From Streptomonospora mangrovi (GTDB lineage Bacteria > Actinomycetota > Actinomycetes > Streptosporangiales > Streptosporangiaceae), in assembly GCF_027604915.1 (NCBI RefSeq), contig NZ_JAJAQC010000003.1, forward strand, positions 62,001 to 126,000: a stretch of 64,000 bases of DNA, written 5' to 3'. This document shows positions 18,116 to 26,711 of this stretch, piece after piece (position 1 is the stretch's first letter; each line of letters begins with the position of its first letter). The notes beneath the pieces are model-generated. The model was not told where the DNA came from, made no database searches, and saw only the letters and a list, made by a program, of their open reading frames with translations. Made by a program: the position numbers and the translations under genes.

Positions 18116-19183
18116 ATGGCTGCGCGCACCGTGAAGTTGGCCGTCATCCCCGGTGACGGGATCGGCCCCGAGGTGGTGGCCGAGGGCCTCAAGGTCCTCT
18201 CCGCCGCCGCCCCGGAGCACGACCTCGCCTTCGACACCACCTCCTATGAGCTGGGCGCCCGCCGGTGGCACGCCACCGGCGAGACCCTGCCCGACTCCGT
18301 CGAGGCGGAGCTGCGCGGGCACGAGGCGATCTTCCTCGGCGCGGTGGGCGACCCCAGCGTGCCCAGCGGGGTGCTGGAGCGCGGCCTGCTGCTGCGGCTG
18401 CGCTTCGCGTTCTCCCACTACGTCAACCTGCGCCCGGTCCGCCTCTACCCCGGCGTCACCACCCCCCTCGCCGACGTCGCGCCCGAGGACATCGACATGC
18501 TCGTGGTGCGCGAGGGCACCGAGGGGCCCTACGCCGGCATGGGCGGGGTGGTCCGCAAGGGCACCCCGCACGAGATCGCCACCCAGGACAGCGTCAACAC
18601 CCGCTTCGGCGTGGAGCGCGTGGTGCGCTACGCCTTCGCCGCGGCCCAGCGCCGCCCGCGCCGCCGCCTCACCCTGGTGCACAAGGACAACGTGCTCAGC
18701 TTCGCGGGCGAGCTGTGGCAGCGCGTCGTGCGCGAGGTCGGCGCGGAGTACCCCGACGTCTCCGTCGACTACCTGCACGTCGACGCCGCCACCATGTTCT
18801 TCGTGTCCCAGCCGCAGCGCTTCGACGTCGTGGTCACCGACAACCTGTTCGGCGACATCATCACCGACCTCGGCGCGGCGGTCGCCGGCGGCATCGGGCT
18901 GGCCGCCAGCGGCAACATCAACCCCGAGAACGACTTCCCCAGCATGTTCGAGCCGGTCCACGGATCGGCCCCCGACATCGCCGGGCAGGGCAAGGCCGAT
19001 CCCACGGCCACCATCCTGTCCGCGGCGATCATGCTCGACCACCTCGGACTGGAGGGCGCCGCGCGCGCCGTCGAGCGCGCCGTGGCCGAGGACCTGCTGG
19101 CCCGCGCAAAGGACGGCGCCGCCGAGCGCTCCACCGCGCAGATCGGCGACGCCATCGCCGAGCGAGTAGCCGGGCAGGGCTGA
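18116..19183 (+). CDS. leuB: 3-isopropylmalate dehydrogenase
   Basis: Oxidatively decarboxylates 3-isopropylmalate to 2-ketoisocaproate in leucine synthesis, using NAD and a divalent metal. The 355-residue product has the family N-terminus ([14 protein letters not shown]), the substrate loop [14 protein letters not shown], the Arg in VVREGTEG, the Lys/Asp metal site HKDNVL...[10 protein letters not shown] and the cofactor motif [16 protein letters not shown] 18116 follows AGAGG weakly. It is transcribed apart from ilvBNC and serA, with its own palindromic operator. LeuC and LeuD are 12 kb downstream. Confidence 0.97.
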   Translation: MAARTVKLAVIPGDGIGPEVVAEGLKVLSAAAPEHDLAFDTTSYELGARRWHATGETLPDSVEAELRGHEAIFLGAVGDPSVPSGVLERGLLLRLRFAFSHYVNLRPVRLYPGVTTPLADVAPEDIDMLVVREGTEGPYAGMGGVVRKGTPHEIATQDSVNTRFGVERVVRYAFAAAQRRPRRRLTLVHKDNVLSFAGELWQRVVREVGAEYPDVSVDYLHVDAATMFFVSQPQRFDVVVTDNLFGDIITDLGAAVAGGIGLAASGNINPENDFPSMFEPVHGSAPDIAGQGKADPTATILSAAIMLDHLGLEGAARAVERAVAEDLLARAKDGAAERSTAQIGDAIAERVAGQG

Positions 19184-19196
19184 CCCGCCTTCCCGG

Positions 19197-19236
19197 CGCC
19201 TCAGCCCTGCTGGTCGCAATCGGCGCGGCTGAGGCG
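19197..19236 (+). terminator. Weak hairpin after leuB
   Basis: CGCCTCAGCC (19197-19206) pairs with GGCTGAGGCG (19227-19236) over a 20-base loop, starting 13 bases after the leuB stop. No U tract. Confidence 0.45.
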
Positions 19237-19428
19237 GACACACGGATTCACCGATGCGGCGGGCGTGCCGATTCACGGCGCGCCCGCCGCGCTGCGCGCA
19301 CCCCGCCGGGCGGCCCCGCGCCGCCCCGAGCGGGGTGTGTGCGGCGGTATGGCCGCGGGTGCGTTGTTTCCGTCACACTGGAAGCCGGGTCGGCGCTGCC
19401 GGCCCGATGTACGGAGAGGACCTGACCC

Positions 19429-20547
19429 ATGAACAACGGCACCACCACAAGCGGGTTGACGTTCGACGTCCAGCTCTCGGCCCAGCGGAGGACCCCGCAG
19501 GAGCGCGCGCAGTTGCTGGACAACCCCGGGTTCGGCAACGTGTTTACCGACCACATGGTCACCATCGCCTATGAGGAGGGCAAGGGCTGGTACGACGCCC
19601 GCCTGGAGCCCTACGGCCCCCTCACCCTCGACCCCGCCACGGCTGCCCTGCACTACGCCCAGGAGATCTTCGAGGGGCTGAAGGCCTACCGCCACCCCGG
19701 TGGCGAGGTCGCCTGCTTCCGGCCCGAGGCCAACGCCGCGCGGTTCAACCGCAGCGCGCGCCGCATGGCGATGCCCGAACTCCCCGAGGAGCTGTTCCTG
19801 GGGGCGATCGAGACCCTGCTGGCCGCCGACGCCCAGTGGATCCCCACCCAGCCCAACAGCAGCCTCTACCTGCGGCCGTTCATGTTCGCCACCGACGTCG
19901 GCCTGGGCGTCAACAACCCCTCGCGCAGCTACCGGTTCGTCCTCATCGCCTCTCCGTCGGGCCCCTACTTCTCCGGCGGCATCACGCCCGTCACCGTGTG
20001 GCTGAGCGAGGACTACACCCGGGCCGCGCCCGGGGGCACCGGCGAGGCCAAGTTCGCCGGCAACTACGCCGCCAGCTTCCTCGCCCAGGCGCAGGCCGTC
20101 GACCAGGGCTGCGACCAGGTGGTGTGGCTCGACGCCGTCGAGCACCGCTGGGTCGAGGAGATGGGCGGCATGAACCTGTTCTTCGTCTTCGGCTCCGGCG
20201 ACGACGCCCGCCTGCTCACCCCCGCCCTCACCGGCACCCTGCTGCCCGGCATCACCCGCGACTCCCTGCTCACCCTCGCGCCCGAGCTGGGGTTCGCCAT
20301 CGAGGAGGGCCGGCTGTCCACCGACGAGTGGCGCCGCGCCGCCGAGGCCGGCGAGCTGACCGAGGTCTTCGCGTGCGGCACCGCCGCCGTCATCACCCCC
20401 GTGGGCCGCGTCAAGAGCCGCACCGGGGAGTTCACCATGGGCGACGGCGGCCCCGGCCCCGTCACCATGGGACTGCGCGAGGAGCTGGTGGCGCTCCAGT
20501 ACGGCACCCGCCCCGACACCCACGGCTGGGTGCGCACCTTCGGCTGA
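19429..20547 (+). CDS. ilvE: Branched-chain amino acid aminotransferase
   Basis: Last step of Val, Leu and Ile synthesis: PLP-dependent amino transfer from glutamate to the 2-keto acids. The 372-residue protein is a fold-type IV enzyme with the [17 protein letters not shown] signature (about residue 75), the catalytic Lys in [12 protein letters not shown] (about residue 207) and the cofactor loop [14 protein letters not shown] 19429 follows GGAGAGGA. A GC-rich hairpin starts 20 bases after its stop, just before the operator of cimA, so the two genes are separately transcribed. Confidence 0.97.
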   Translation: MNNGTTTSGLTFDVQLSAQRRTPQERAQLLDNPGFGNVFTDHMVTIAYEEGKGWYDARLEPYGPLTLDPATAALHYAQEIFEGLKAYRHPGGEVACFRPEANAARFNRSARRMAMPELPEELFLGAIETLLAADAQWIPTQPNSSLYLRPFMFATDVGLGVNNPSRSYRFVLIASPSGPYFSGGITPVTVWLSEDYTRAAPGGTGEAKFAGNYAASFLAQAQAVDQGCDQVVWLDAVEHRWVEEMGGMNLFFVFGSGDDARLLTPALTGTLLPGITRDSLLTLAPELGFAIEEGRLSTDEWRRAAEAGELTEVFACGTAAVITPVGRVKSRTGEFTMGDGGPGPVTMGLREELVALQYGTRPDTHGWVRTFG

Positions 20548-20566
20548 CACCCGGCCGAAACCGGCG

Positions 20567-20599
20567 GCGGGCGCGCCCGGGGCACCCCGGCGCGCCCGC
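20567..20599 (+). terminator. Hairpin terminator after ilvE
   Basis: GCGGGCGCGCC (20567-20577) pairs with GGCGCGCCCGC (20589-20599), with extra GGGG/CCCC complementarity in the loop. It ends four bases before the cimA palindrome. Confidence 0.65.
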
Positions 20600-20603
20600 T
20601 CCT

Positions 20604-20620
20604 GTCTCAGTGGGTGAGAC
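20604..20620. promoter_or_regulatory. GTCTCA-N5-TGAGAC operator-like palindrome upstream of cimA
   Basis: A perfect 6-5-6 dyad (spacer GTGGG), 52 bases before the cimA leader peptide. A further lone GTCTCA lies at 20678-20683 inside the leader peptide. Confidence 0.65.
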
Positions 20621-20672
20621 TTCCGCCCGCGCGGCCCCGCCCGCGGCGCCCTCGTGTGGCAGACTGGGCAGC

Positions 20673-20714
20673 GTGCCGTCTCAGGTGATCATTATCGTGA
20701 GGCGCGCCGGCTGA
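20673..20714 (+). CDS. cimA leader peptide (isoleucine-type attenuator peptide)
   Basis: A 13-codon ORF, GTG to TGA: residues 5-9 read Val-Ile-Ile-Ile-Val. The Ile run fits a gene that makes the first committed intermediate of isoleucine from pyruvate. The stop codon sits at the boundary between stem and loop of the first leader hairpin, the same layout as in the ilvB leader. No strong ribosome site is seen before the GTG. A leader of this kind for cimA is inferred from the sequence; I do not recall a published case. Confidence 0.8.
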   Translation: MPSQVIIIVRRAG

Positions 20715-20765
20715 ACCGGACCCCGCCGGCGCGCTGACCTCTCGTGTCCACGAGGGGTCTTTTTT
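20702..20765 (+). terminator. cimA transcription attenuator
   Basis: Hairpin 1 is a perfect 10-bp stem (20702-20711 with 20725-20734). The terminator is a 10-bp stem with one G-U pair (20736-20745 with 20750-20759), loop GTCC, then TTTTTT (20760-20765). The rival pairing is GACCCC (20719-20724), in the loop of hairpin 1, with GGGGTC (20754-20759), the terminator 3' arm. This is the same three-part logic as in the ilvB leader. Confidence 0.82.
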
Positions 20766-20818
20766 GTTGGCCGGGGCCGGCACCACGAGAGCACAATCAT
20801 CCGCGGGAGTTCCCACCC

Positions 20819-22414
20819 ATGCCTGACGACAGTTTCCACGTCTTCGACACCACACTGCGCGACGGCGCCCAGCGCGAGGGCGTCAACCTCACCGTCGCCG
20901 ACAAGCTGGCCATCGCCCGACTGCTGGACGACTTCGGGGTGGCGTTCATCGAGGGCGGCTGGCCGGGGGCGAACCCCAAGGACACCGAGTTCTTCCAGCG
21001 CGCCGCCGCCGAACTGGAGTTGCGCCACGCGCAACTGTCGGCCTTCGGTTCCACCCGCCGCGCGGGCGTGCGCGCCGAGGACGACCCCCAGGTGCTGGCG
21101 CTGCGCGACTCCGGCGCCCCGGTGGTCACCCTGGTGGCCAAGAGCGACATCCGGCACGTGGAGCGGGCGCTGCGCACCACCGGCGAGGAGAACCTCGCGA
21201 TGGTCGCCGACACCGTCGCCTTCCTGCGCGCGAGCGGCCGGCGGGTGTTCCTCGACTGCGAGCACTTCTTCGACGGCTACCACCACGACCCCGCCTACGC
21301 GCTGAGCGTGGTGCGCGCCGCCGCCGGGGCCGGCGCCGACGTGGTCGTGCTGTGCGACACCAACGGCGGCATGCTGCCCGCCGACGTCTCCCGCGTGGTG
21401 GCCGAGGTCCGCGCGGCCACCGGCGCGCGGCTGGGCGTCCACGCCCAGGACGACTCCGGCTGCGCGGTGGCCAACACCCTGGCGGCCGTGGACGCCGGCG
21501 CCACGCACGTGCAGTGCACCGCCAACGGCTACGGCGAGCGGGTGGGCAACGCCAACCTCTTCTCTGTGGTGGGGGCGCTGGCGATCAAGCAGGGCCGCGA
21601 CGTGCTGCCCGAGGGCTGCCTGAGCCAGATGACGCGGGTGTCGCAGGCCATCGCCGAGATCGTCAACATCGCGCCCAACACCCACCAGCCCTACGTGGGG
21701 GTGTCGGCGTTCGCGCACAAGGCCGGCCTGCACGCCTCGGCGATCAAGGTCGACCCCGACCTCTACCAGCACCTGGACCCGGTGCTGGTCGGCAACGACA
21801 TGCGCATGCTGGTGTCGGACATGGCCGGGCGCGCCTCGATCGAGCTGAAGGCCAAGGAGCTGGGCCTGGACCTGTCCGGCGACCGCGAGCTGGCCGGCCG
21901 CGCGGTCGAGCGGGTCAAGAGCATGGAGCTGGCCGGCTACAGCTTCGAGGCCGCCGACGCGTCGCTGGAGCTGCTGCTGCGCGAGGAGCTGGGCCGGCCG
22001 GTGCGCTACTTCGACACCGAGTCCTGGCGGGTGATCGCCGAGCGCCGCGCGGTGGGCAGCTCCGCGGAGTCGGCCGTCAGCGAGGCCACGGTGAAGCTGC
22101 ACGTCAAGGGCGAGCGGGTGATCGCCACCGCCGAGGGCAACGGCCCGGTCAACGCGCTGGACCGGGCGCTGCGCTCGGCCATGGAGGGCGTCTACACCGC
22201 GCTGGGCGGGCTGGAGTTGACCGACTACAAGGTCCGCATCCTGGAGGGCGCCTCGGGCACCGCCGCGGTCACCCGCATCCTGGTGACCTTCAGCGACGGC
22301 AAGGGGGAGTGGACCACGGTGGGCGTGGGCGAGAACGTCATCGAGGCGTCCTGGACCGCGCTGGAGCAGGCCATCACCTACGGCCTGCTGCGGCAGGGCT
22401 ACCCCCGGGACTGA
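20819..22414 (+). CDS. cimA: Citramalate synthase
   Basis: Condenses pyruvate and acetyl-CoA to (R)-citramalate, giving 2-ketobutyrate and isoleucine without threonine. The 531-residue protein has the HMGL-like TIM barrel with FDTTLRDGAQREGVNL, the metal histidines in GVHAQDDSGCAVANTLAAV and HVQCTANGYGERVGNANL, and a C-terminal LeuA-type regulatory domain (about 395-525). This length and motif set fit the citramalate branch rather than LeuA, but the two are close; the Ile-rich leader supports the call. ATG 20819 follows GGGAG. Preceded by its own operator and attenuator. Confidence 0.9.
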   Translation: MPDDSFHVFDTTLRDGAQREGVNLTVADKLAIARLLDDFGVAFIEGGWPGANPKDTEFFQRAAAELELRHAQLSAFGSTRRAGVRAEDDPQVLALRDSGAPVVTLVAKSDIRHVERALRTTGEENLAMVADTVAFLRASGRRVFLDCEHFFDGYHHDPAYALSVVRAAAGAGADVVVLCDTNGGMLPADVSRVVAEVRAATGARLGVHAQDDSGCAVANTLAAVDAGATHVQCTANGYGERVGNANLFSVVGALAIKQGRDVLPEGCLSQMTRVSQAIAEIVNIAPNTHQPYVGVSAFAHKAGLHASAIKVDPDLYQHLDPVLVGNDMRMLVSDMAGRASIELKAKELGLDLSGDRELAGRAVERVKSMELAGYSFEAADASLELLLREELGRPVRYFDTESWRVIAERRAVGSSAESAVSEATVKLHVKGERVIATAEGNGPVNALDRALRSAMEGVYTALGGLELTDYKVRILEGASGTAAVTRILVTFSDGKGEWTTVGVGENVIEASWTALEQAITYGLLRQGYPRD

Positions 22415-22430
22415 TCCGGCGGGGCGCCTC

Positions 22431-22459
22431 GGGCGCCGGCGCGCACCGCGCCGGCGCCC
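22431..22459 (+). terminator. Terminator between cimA and the DUF3152 gene
   Basis: A perfect 13-bp stem (22431-22443 with 22447-22459), 3-base loop, between convergent stops; likely used from both sides. Confidence 0.7.
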
Positions 22460-22474
22460 CGGCCCGCCGACCGG

Positions 22475-23506
22475 TCAGGGGTGCACCCACCCGTTGGGCT
22501 CGCAGCCCTGGAGGCCGAAGGTCTGCTGCTGCATCACCGGCGCGGGCTCGCCGGGGGCGGGGCAGTTCACGTGGCCGTGGCCCAGCGCATGGCCGACCTC
22601 GTGGTTGATGACGTAGACCCGGTAGGTCTCCAGGTCGCCGTCGAAGTGCTCGACCCCCGACACCCACCGGTTCTGGTTGATGATCGCCCGCCCGCCGGTG
22701 GTGCAGGACACCCGGCCCAGCGTCTGGAGCGGCGCGCACATGGCGTCCACGGTCTCGGGCGCGGCCAGGGCGACCCGGAAGTCCACCGGCCCGGAGTCCA
22801 CGCGCCGCACCGACATCGCGTCCCGCCCGCGCCAGCTTCGCTCGTCGGCCAGGATCTGCTCCACGGCGGCGGCGAAGTCCGCCGGGTCGCCGGGCAGGCC
22901 CTGCTCGACCTCCACGATGTAGCGCTTGAGCGGGCCCTCGCCGGCGGTCTCGCTCTCGCCGGGGACCACCTCCAGCTCCCCGCTGCCGGAGGTCACCTCA
23001 TCCTCCACCGAGCGCAGCAGCGCCGGGAGGTCGGCGTCGCCGTCCCCGTCCCCGCCGCCGTCCCGGCCGCCCTCGGAGCCGGGCCGGTCCTCCTCGGCAG
23101 CCTCGGCGCCGCCGCCGCGCCCGGCGGCGTCGGGCCGATCGGGGTCGCCGCCCGAGCGGCCGTTGGCGCCGTCGCCGGAGGCGCCGGACCCCGGCGCGGC
23201 GGTGCCGGCCGAATCCGCGTCCTGCCCGCCGCCGGCCGCGCCGTCCTCGGGAGCGGCGCTCGCGGTGGCGCCGCCGGCGCCCGCGGTGAGGTCGGGCGCC
23301 TGCCGGTCCAGGACCAGCAGCCCGGTGCCCGCCGCGATCACGGCGAGCCCCAGTACCAGCTCCAGGACATAGGTGCGCCGCCGCCGGGCGCGGCGGGCGC
23401 GGGCGGCGGCGGGGGACGGGTGCGACAAGCCGGCGGCCTCTCTGCGGTGCGCGCCGCCCCCGCCGGCGGTGCGGGCGGCGGGTCGGCGATGATCCGGAAC
23501 GCCCAC
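22475..23506 (-). CDS. DUF3152 zinc-metalloprotease-like membrane-anchored protein
   Basis: The C-terminal 180 residues form a DUF3152 domain with the zinc motif HEVGHALGHGH, as in metzincin-like proteases, and Cys residues suited to disulphides in an extracellular setting. Before it comes a long low-complexity Gly/Ala/Asp/Glu linker, and at the N-terminus an Arg-rich stretch followed by one hydrophobic segment (YVLELVLGLAVIAAGTGLLVL), so a type II membrane orientation with the catalytic part outside is likely. The start is uncertain: GTG 23506 is used, the frame is open to 23689, and a TTG near 23431 is possible. No substrate can be named. Confidence 0.78.
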   Translation of the reverse strand: MGVPDHRRPAARTAGGGGAHRREAAGLSHPSPAAARARRARRRRTYVLELVLGLAVIAAGTGLLVLDRQAPDLTAGAGGATASAAPEDGAAGGGQDADSAGTAAPGSGASGDGANGRSGGDPDRPDAAGRGGGAEAAEEDRPGSEGGRDGGGDGDGDADLPALLRSVEDEVTSGSGELEVVPGESETAGEGPLKRYIVEVEQGLPGDPADFAAAVEQILADERSWRGRDAMSVRRVDSGPVDFRVALAAPETVDAMCAPLQTLGRVSCTTGGRAIINQNRWVSGVEHFDGDLETYRVYVINHEVGHALGHGHVNCPAPGEPAPVMQQQTFGLQGCEPNGWVHP

Positions 23507-23712
23507 AGCATCGCAGAAACGGAAAGCATCCGGTGCACCTTCCAGTGTGTCCGAAACATGCGTGCCGTCACGGGCTGTCCCGATCCGGGCCGCCGGGTCG
23601 GCCGGGTCGCGCGGCCGGGAGGCCCCGGGAGCAGGGGCGGAGCCACCGGCCCCGCCCCCGGCTCGGTACGCTGGTCGGCGGAGCACCACCGGCGAGGAAC
23701 AGGCAGGCTGTA

Positions 23713-24516
23713 GACGTGCGCATCGCGAGATTCTCCGTCAACGACGAGGTCGGCTACGGTCTGGTCGACACCGACCAGGACAGCGGCCAGGACTACGTCT
23801 CCCGGATCAGCGGGCACCCCCTGATGGGCGACTTCCAGTTGACCGGCGAACGCGCCAAGGTCGAGGACGTCCGGCTGCTCTCGCCCGTGCTGCCCAGCAA
23901 GGTGGTGTGCATCGGCAAGAACTACGCCGACCACGTCGCCGAGATGAGCGGCATCACCGGCGCGAGCACCGACGAACCCGTGGTGTTCCTCAAGCCCTCC
24001 ACCTCGGTGGCCGGACCCGGCGACCCCGTCTTCTACCCGCCGGTCTCCCAGCGCGTGGACTTCGAGGGCGAACTGGCGATCGTGATCTCCCGGCCCTGCC
24101 GCGAGGTCCCGCGCGAGCGCGCCAAGGACGTCATCTTCGGCTACACGGTGGCCAACGACGTCACCGCCCGCGACCTCCAGCAGACCGACAAGCAGTGGAC
24201 CCGCGCCAAGGGCTTCGACTCCTTCTGCCCGATCGGCCCCTGGATCGAGACCGGGCTGTCGCTGGAGGAGGCCGGCGACCTCCGCCTCACCACCACGGTC
24301 GACGGCGAGGTCCGCCAGGACGGCCGCACCTCGCAGTTCATCCACGACATCCCCGCCGTGATCTCCTACGTCACCTCGTTCATGACCCTGCTGCCCGGCG
24401 ACGTCCTGCTCACCGGCACCCCCGCCGGGGTCGGCCCGGTCACCACGGGTCAGGAGATCACCGTGACCGTCGAGAAGGTCGGCTCCCTGACCAACCGCGT
24501 CGTGCCCCGCGACTGA
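23713..24516 (+). CDS. Fumarylacetoacetate hydrolase family protein
   Basis: A 267-residue FAH-fold enzyme. The core carries VCIGKNYADHVAEM, the metal-binding acids in VDFEGELAIVI and VANDVTARDLQ, and the PIGPWI and LLTGTPAGVGP loops. Such proteins cleave or decarboxylate acylpyruvates or hydrate 2-oxo acids; the exact substrate cannot be read. GTG 23713 gives the family N-terminus MRIARF; the ribosome site is weak. It stands 87 bases before gltX, an order conserved in actinomycetes, which suggests co-transcription rather than a shared pathway. Confidence 0.9.
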   Translation, partial: DVRIARFSVNDEVGYGLVDTDQDSGQDYVSRISGHPLMGDFQLTGERAKVEDVRLLSPVLPSKVVCIGKNYADHVAEMSGITGASTDEPVVFLKPSTSVAGPGDPVFYPPVSQRVDFEGELAIVISRPCREVPRERAKDVIFGYTVANDVTARDLQQTDKQWTRAKGFDSFCPIGPWIETGLSLEEAGDLRLTTTVDGEVRQDGRTSQFIHDIPAVISYVTSFMTLLPGDVLLTGTPAGVGPVTTGQEITVTVEKVGSLTNRVVPRD

Positions 24517-24603
24517 GCCCGCCGCCCGCCGCCGGCCGGCCCCGTCGACCGCCCCCGCGCGGGCCGGGACCGGCCCCCGGCGTGCGCCGATAGGCTTGGG
24601 CGT

Positions 24604-26061
24604 GTGACTGAGACTCCGATCCGCGTGCGCTTCGCGCCGTCTCCCACTGGCATGTTCCACGTCGGCGGCGCGCGGTCCGCGCTCTTCAACTGGGCACTGG
24701 CCCTCCAGCAGGCCGACGGCAGGTTCGTGCTGCGCATCGAGGACACCGACGCCGCGCGCAACCGGCCGGAGTGGACCGAGGGAATCATCCGCGCGCTGGC
24801 GTGGCTGGGGATCAGCGCCGACGACCCGCACTTCGAGGGGCCGTACTTCCAGTCGGCCTACGCCGGCAAGCACCGCGAGACCGCCGAGCGGCTCTACAAG
24901 GACGGCCGGGCCTACTACTGCGACTGCACGCGCGAGCAGGTGCAGGAGCGGCGCGGCAACCCCCACCTGGGCTACGACGGCTTCTGCCGCGACCGCGGGC
25001 TGGAGCCCGGCCCGGGGCGGGCGCTGCGGTTCCGCGTGCCCGAGGGCGGGCCCACCGTGGTCGACGACCGGATCCGGGGCCGGGTGGAGTTCGAGCACAG
25101 CGCCATCGAGGACTTCGTGATCGCCCGCGCCGACGGCTCGCCGCTGTTCGTGCTGGCCAACGTGGTCGACGACGTCGAGATGGGCGTCAACACGGTCGTG
25201 CGCGGCGAGGAGCACCTGTCCAACGCGCCCAAGCAGCAGTTGCTGTGGGAGGCGCTGGGCCGCCCCGCGCCGGTGTGGGCGCACCTCCCGGTGATCGTCA
25301 ACGAGAAGCGGCAGAAGCTGTCCAAGCGCCGCGACAAGGTCGCCCTGGAGTCCTACCAGGACGAGGGCTTTCTGGCCGAGGCCATGGTGAACTACCTCAT
25401 GCTGCTGGGGTGGGGGCCGGGCGAGGACCGCGAGATCATGCCGTTCGCGGACATGGTCCCGCTGTTCCGGCTGGAGGACGTCAACAGCTCCAGCGCCTTC
25501 TTCGACGAGAAGAAGCTGCGCGCCTTCAACGGCGAGTACATCCGGGCGCTGGACACCGACGCGTTCGTGGAGCGCTGCCGCCCCTGGCTGACCGGGGAGT
25601 CCGCGCCCTGGCCGGCCGCGAACTACGACGAGTCCGCGCTGCGCGCCGTGGCGCCGCTGGCGCAGAGCCGGGTGGCCGTGCTCGGCGAGATCGTGCCCAA
25701 CGTCGACTTCCTGTTCCTGGACGAGCCCGCCGAGGACGACAGGAGCTGGGCCAAGGCCATGAAGCCCGACACCGCCGTGCCGATGCTGGAGGCCGCCCTG
25801 GAGCGGCTGGCCGACCCGTCACTGGCGTGGGCGGCCGAGCCCGTCAAGGCCGAGGTCGAGGCCGCCGGCGCGGCGCTGGGGCTCAAGCTGGGCAAGGCGC
25901 AGGCGCCGGTGCGGGTGGCCGTCACCGGTCGCACGGTGGGGCTGCCGCTGTTTGAGTCGCTGGAGGTGCTGGGGCGCGAGCGCACCCTGCGCCGCCTGGA
26001 GGCCGCCCTCGCGCGGCTGCGCGCCGAGGCCACCGGCGCACCGGACTCCGCCGAGGGCTGA
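24604..26061 (+). CDS. gltX: Glutamyl-tRNA synthetase
   Basis: Charges tRNA-Glu with glutamate and, in organisms using GatCAB, usually also misacylates tRNA-Gln. The 485-residue class I synthetase has the HIGH-like motif in [12 protein letters not shown] (about residue 12) and the KMSKS-like motif KLSKR (about residue 239), plus the C-terminal anticodon-binding helices. GTG 24604 is directly at the family N-terminus. Presence of gatCAB and tRNA-Gln in the same window, and no glnS here, support the non-discriminating role (inference). Confidence 0.97.
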   Translation: MTETPIRVRFAPSPTGMFHVGGARSALFNWALALQQADGRFVLRIEDTDAARNRPEWTEGIIRALAWLGISADDPHFEGPYFQSAYAGKHRETAERLYKDGRAYYCDCTREQVQERRGNPHLGYDGFCRDRGLEPGPGRALRFRVPEGGPTVVDDRIRGRVEFEHSAIEDFVIARADGSPLFVLANVVDDVEMGVNTVVRGEEHLSNAPKQQLLWEALGRPAPVWAHLPVIVNEKRQKLSKRRDKVALESYQDEGFLAEAMVNYLMLLGWGPGEDREIMPFADMVPLFRLEDVNSSSAFFDEKKLRAFNGEYIRALDTDAFVERCRPWLTGESAPWPAANYDESALRAVAPLAQSRVAVLGEIVPNVDFLFLDEPAEDDRSWAKAMKPDTAVPMLEAALERLADPSLAWAAEPVKAEVEAAGAALGLKLGKAQAPVRVAVTGRTVGLPLFESLEVLGRERTLRRLEAALARLRAEATGAPDSAEG

Positions 26062-26231
26062 GCGGCCGGGACGCGGGCGGTGCGCGGCACCGCCCGCCCG
26101 GCCCCCGGGCCGCCGGCGGGTGGCCGCCGGGTTATCGGTTCGCGAGCACTCCGGATGTCCGCTAAAGTAATGCCTGCGCCGAGGGGGAGCGGGACCGGCG
26201 AACGGAACTCCCCGACTCCCTCCGAAAGCAC

Positions 26232-26303
26232 TGGGGTATGGTGTAATCGGCAGCACGACTGATTCTGGTTCAGTTAGTCTAGGTTCGAGTCCTGGTACCC
26301 CAG
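26232..26303 (+). tRNA. tRNA-Gln (anticodon CUG)
   Basis: Acceptor TGGGGTA pairs with TACCCCA; the anticodon arm ACTGA-TTCTGGT-TCAGT gives CTG; T-arm GGTTCGAGTCC. Discriminator G at 26303 is followed by an encoded CCA (26304-26306). Likely a substrate of GltX plus GatCAB. Confidence 0.95.
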
Positions 26304-26373
26304 CCATGGCCTTCCGTCGCGAAGGCCAGTTACGAGTCGGCCATCGGCTCGATCGCCCAGGCGATCACAACCG

Positions 26374-26446
26374 GCCCCCGTCGTCTAGTGGCCTAGGACG
26401 CCGCCCTCTCAAGGCGGTAACGGCGGTTCGAATCCGCTCGGGGGTA
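26374..26446 (+). tRNA. tRNA-Glu (anticodon CUC), copy 1
   Basis: Acceptor GCCCCCG pairs with CGGGGGT (one G-U); anticodon loop CTCTCAA gives CTC. CCA is not encoded (CGC follows). Confidence 0.95.
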
Positions 26447-26471
26447 CGCAGCAGGACCGCACCAGGTGAAG

Positions 26472-26500
26472 AGGCTTCCGCTTCGCGCGGGGGCTTTTTT
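26472..26500 (+). terminator. Terminator between the two tRNA-Glu genes
   Basis: A 10-bp stem with G-U pairs (26472-26481 with 26487-26496), loop TTCGC, and a T run through 26500. Confidence 0.8.
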
Positions 26501-26585
26501 GCTGGGCGGGTGCGGCGCTCGGCCGCCGCCGCGCACGCGGCCCGACCACCCGGTTCGGTCCGATAAAGTAGGACCCGCTGCACAC

Positions 26586-26658
26586 GCCCCCGTCGTCTAG
26601 TGGCCTAGGACGCCGCCCTCTCAAGGCGGTAACGGCGGTTCGAATCCGCTCGGGGGTA
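26586..26658 (+). tRNA. tRNA-Glu (anticodon CUC), copy 2
   Basis: Identical over its 73 bases to the copy 212 bases upstream, but here CCA is encoded at 26659-26661. The two copies have a terminator between them, so each probably has its own promoter. Confidence 0.95.
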
Positions 26659-26678
26659 CCACACTGACACGCGCATCA

Positions 26679-26704
26679 GGCCCTCATCCGCACCGGTGAG
26701 GGCC
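26679..26704. terminator. Hairpin after tRNA-Glu copy 2
   Basis: GGCCCTCA (26679-26686) pairs with TGAGGGCC (26697-26704). It lies between the tRNA and the convergent merR-type gene, whose stop is at 26712; it may serve both. Confidence 0.55.
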
Positions 26705-26711
26705 GTTGCCG

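Noticed and set aside
20678-20694. A fourth GTCTCA palindrome inside the cimA leader peptide
   Set aside because: Only one arm is present (GTCTCA at 20678); the other side reads TCATTA.
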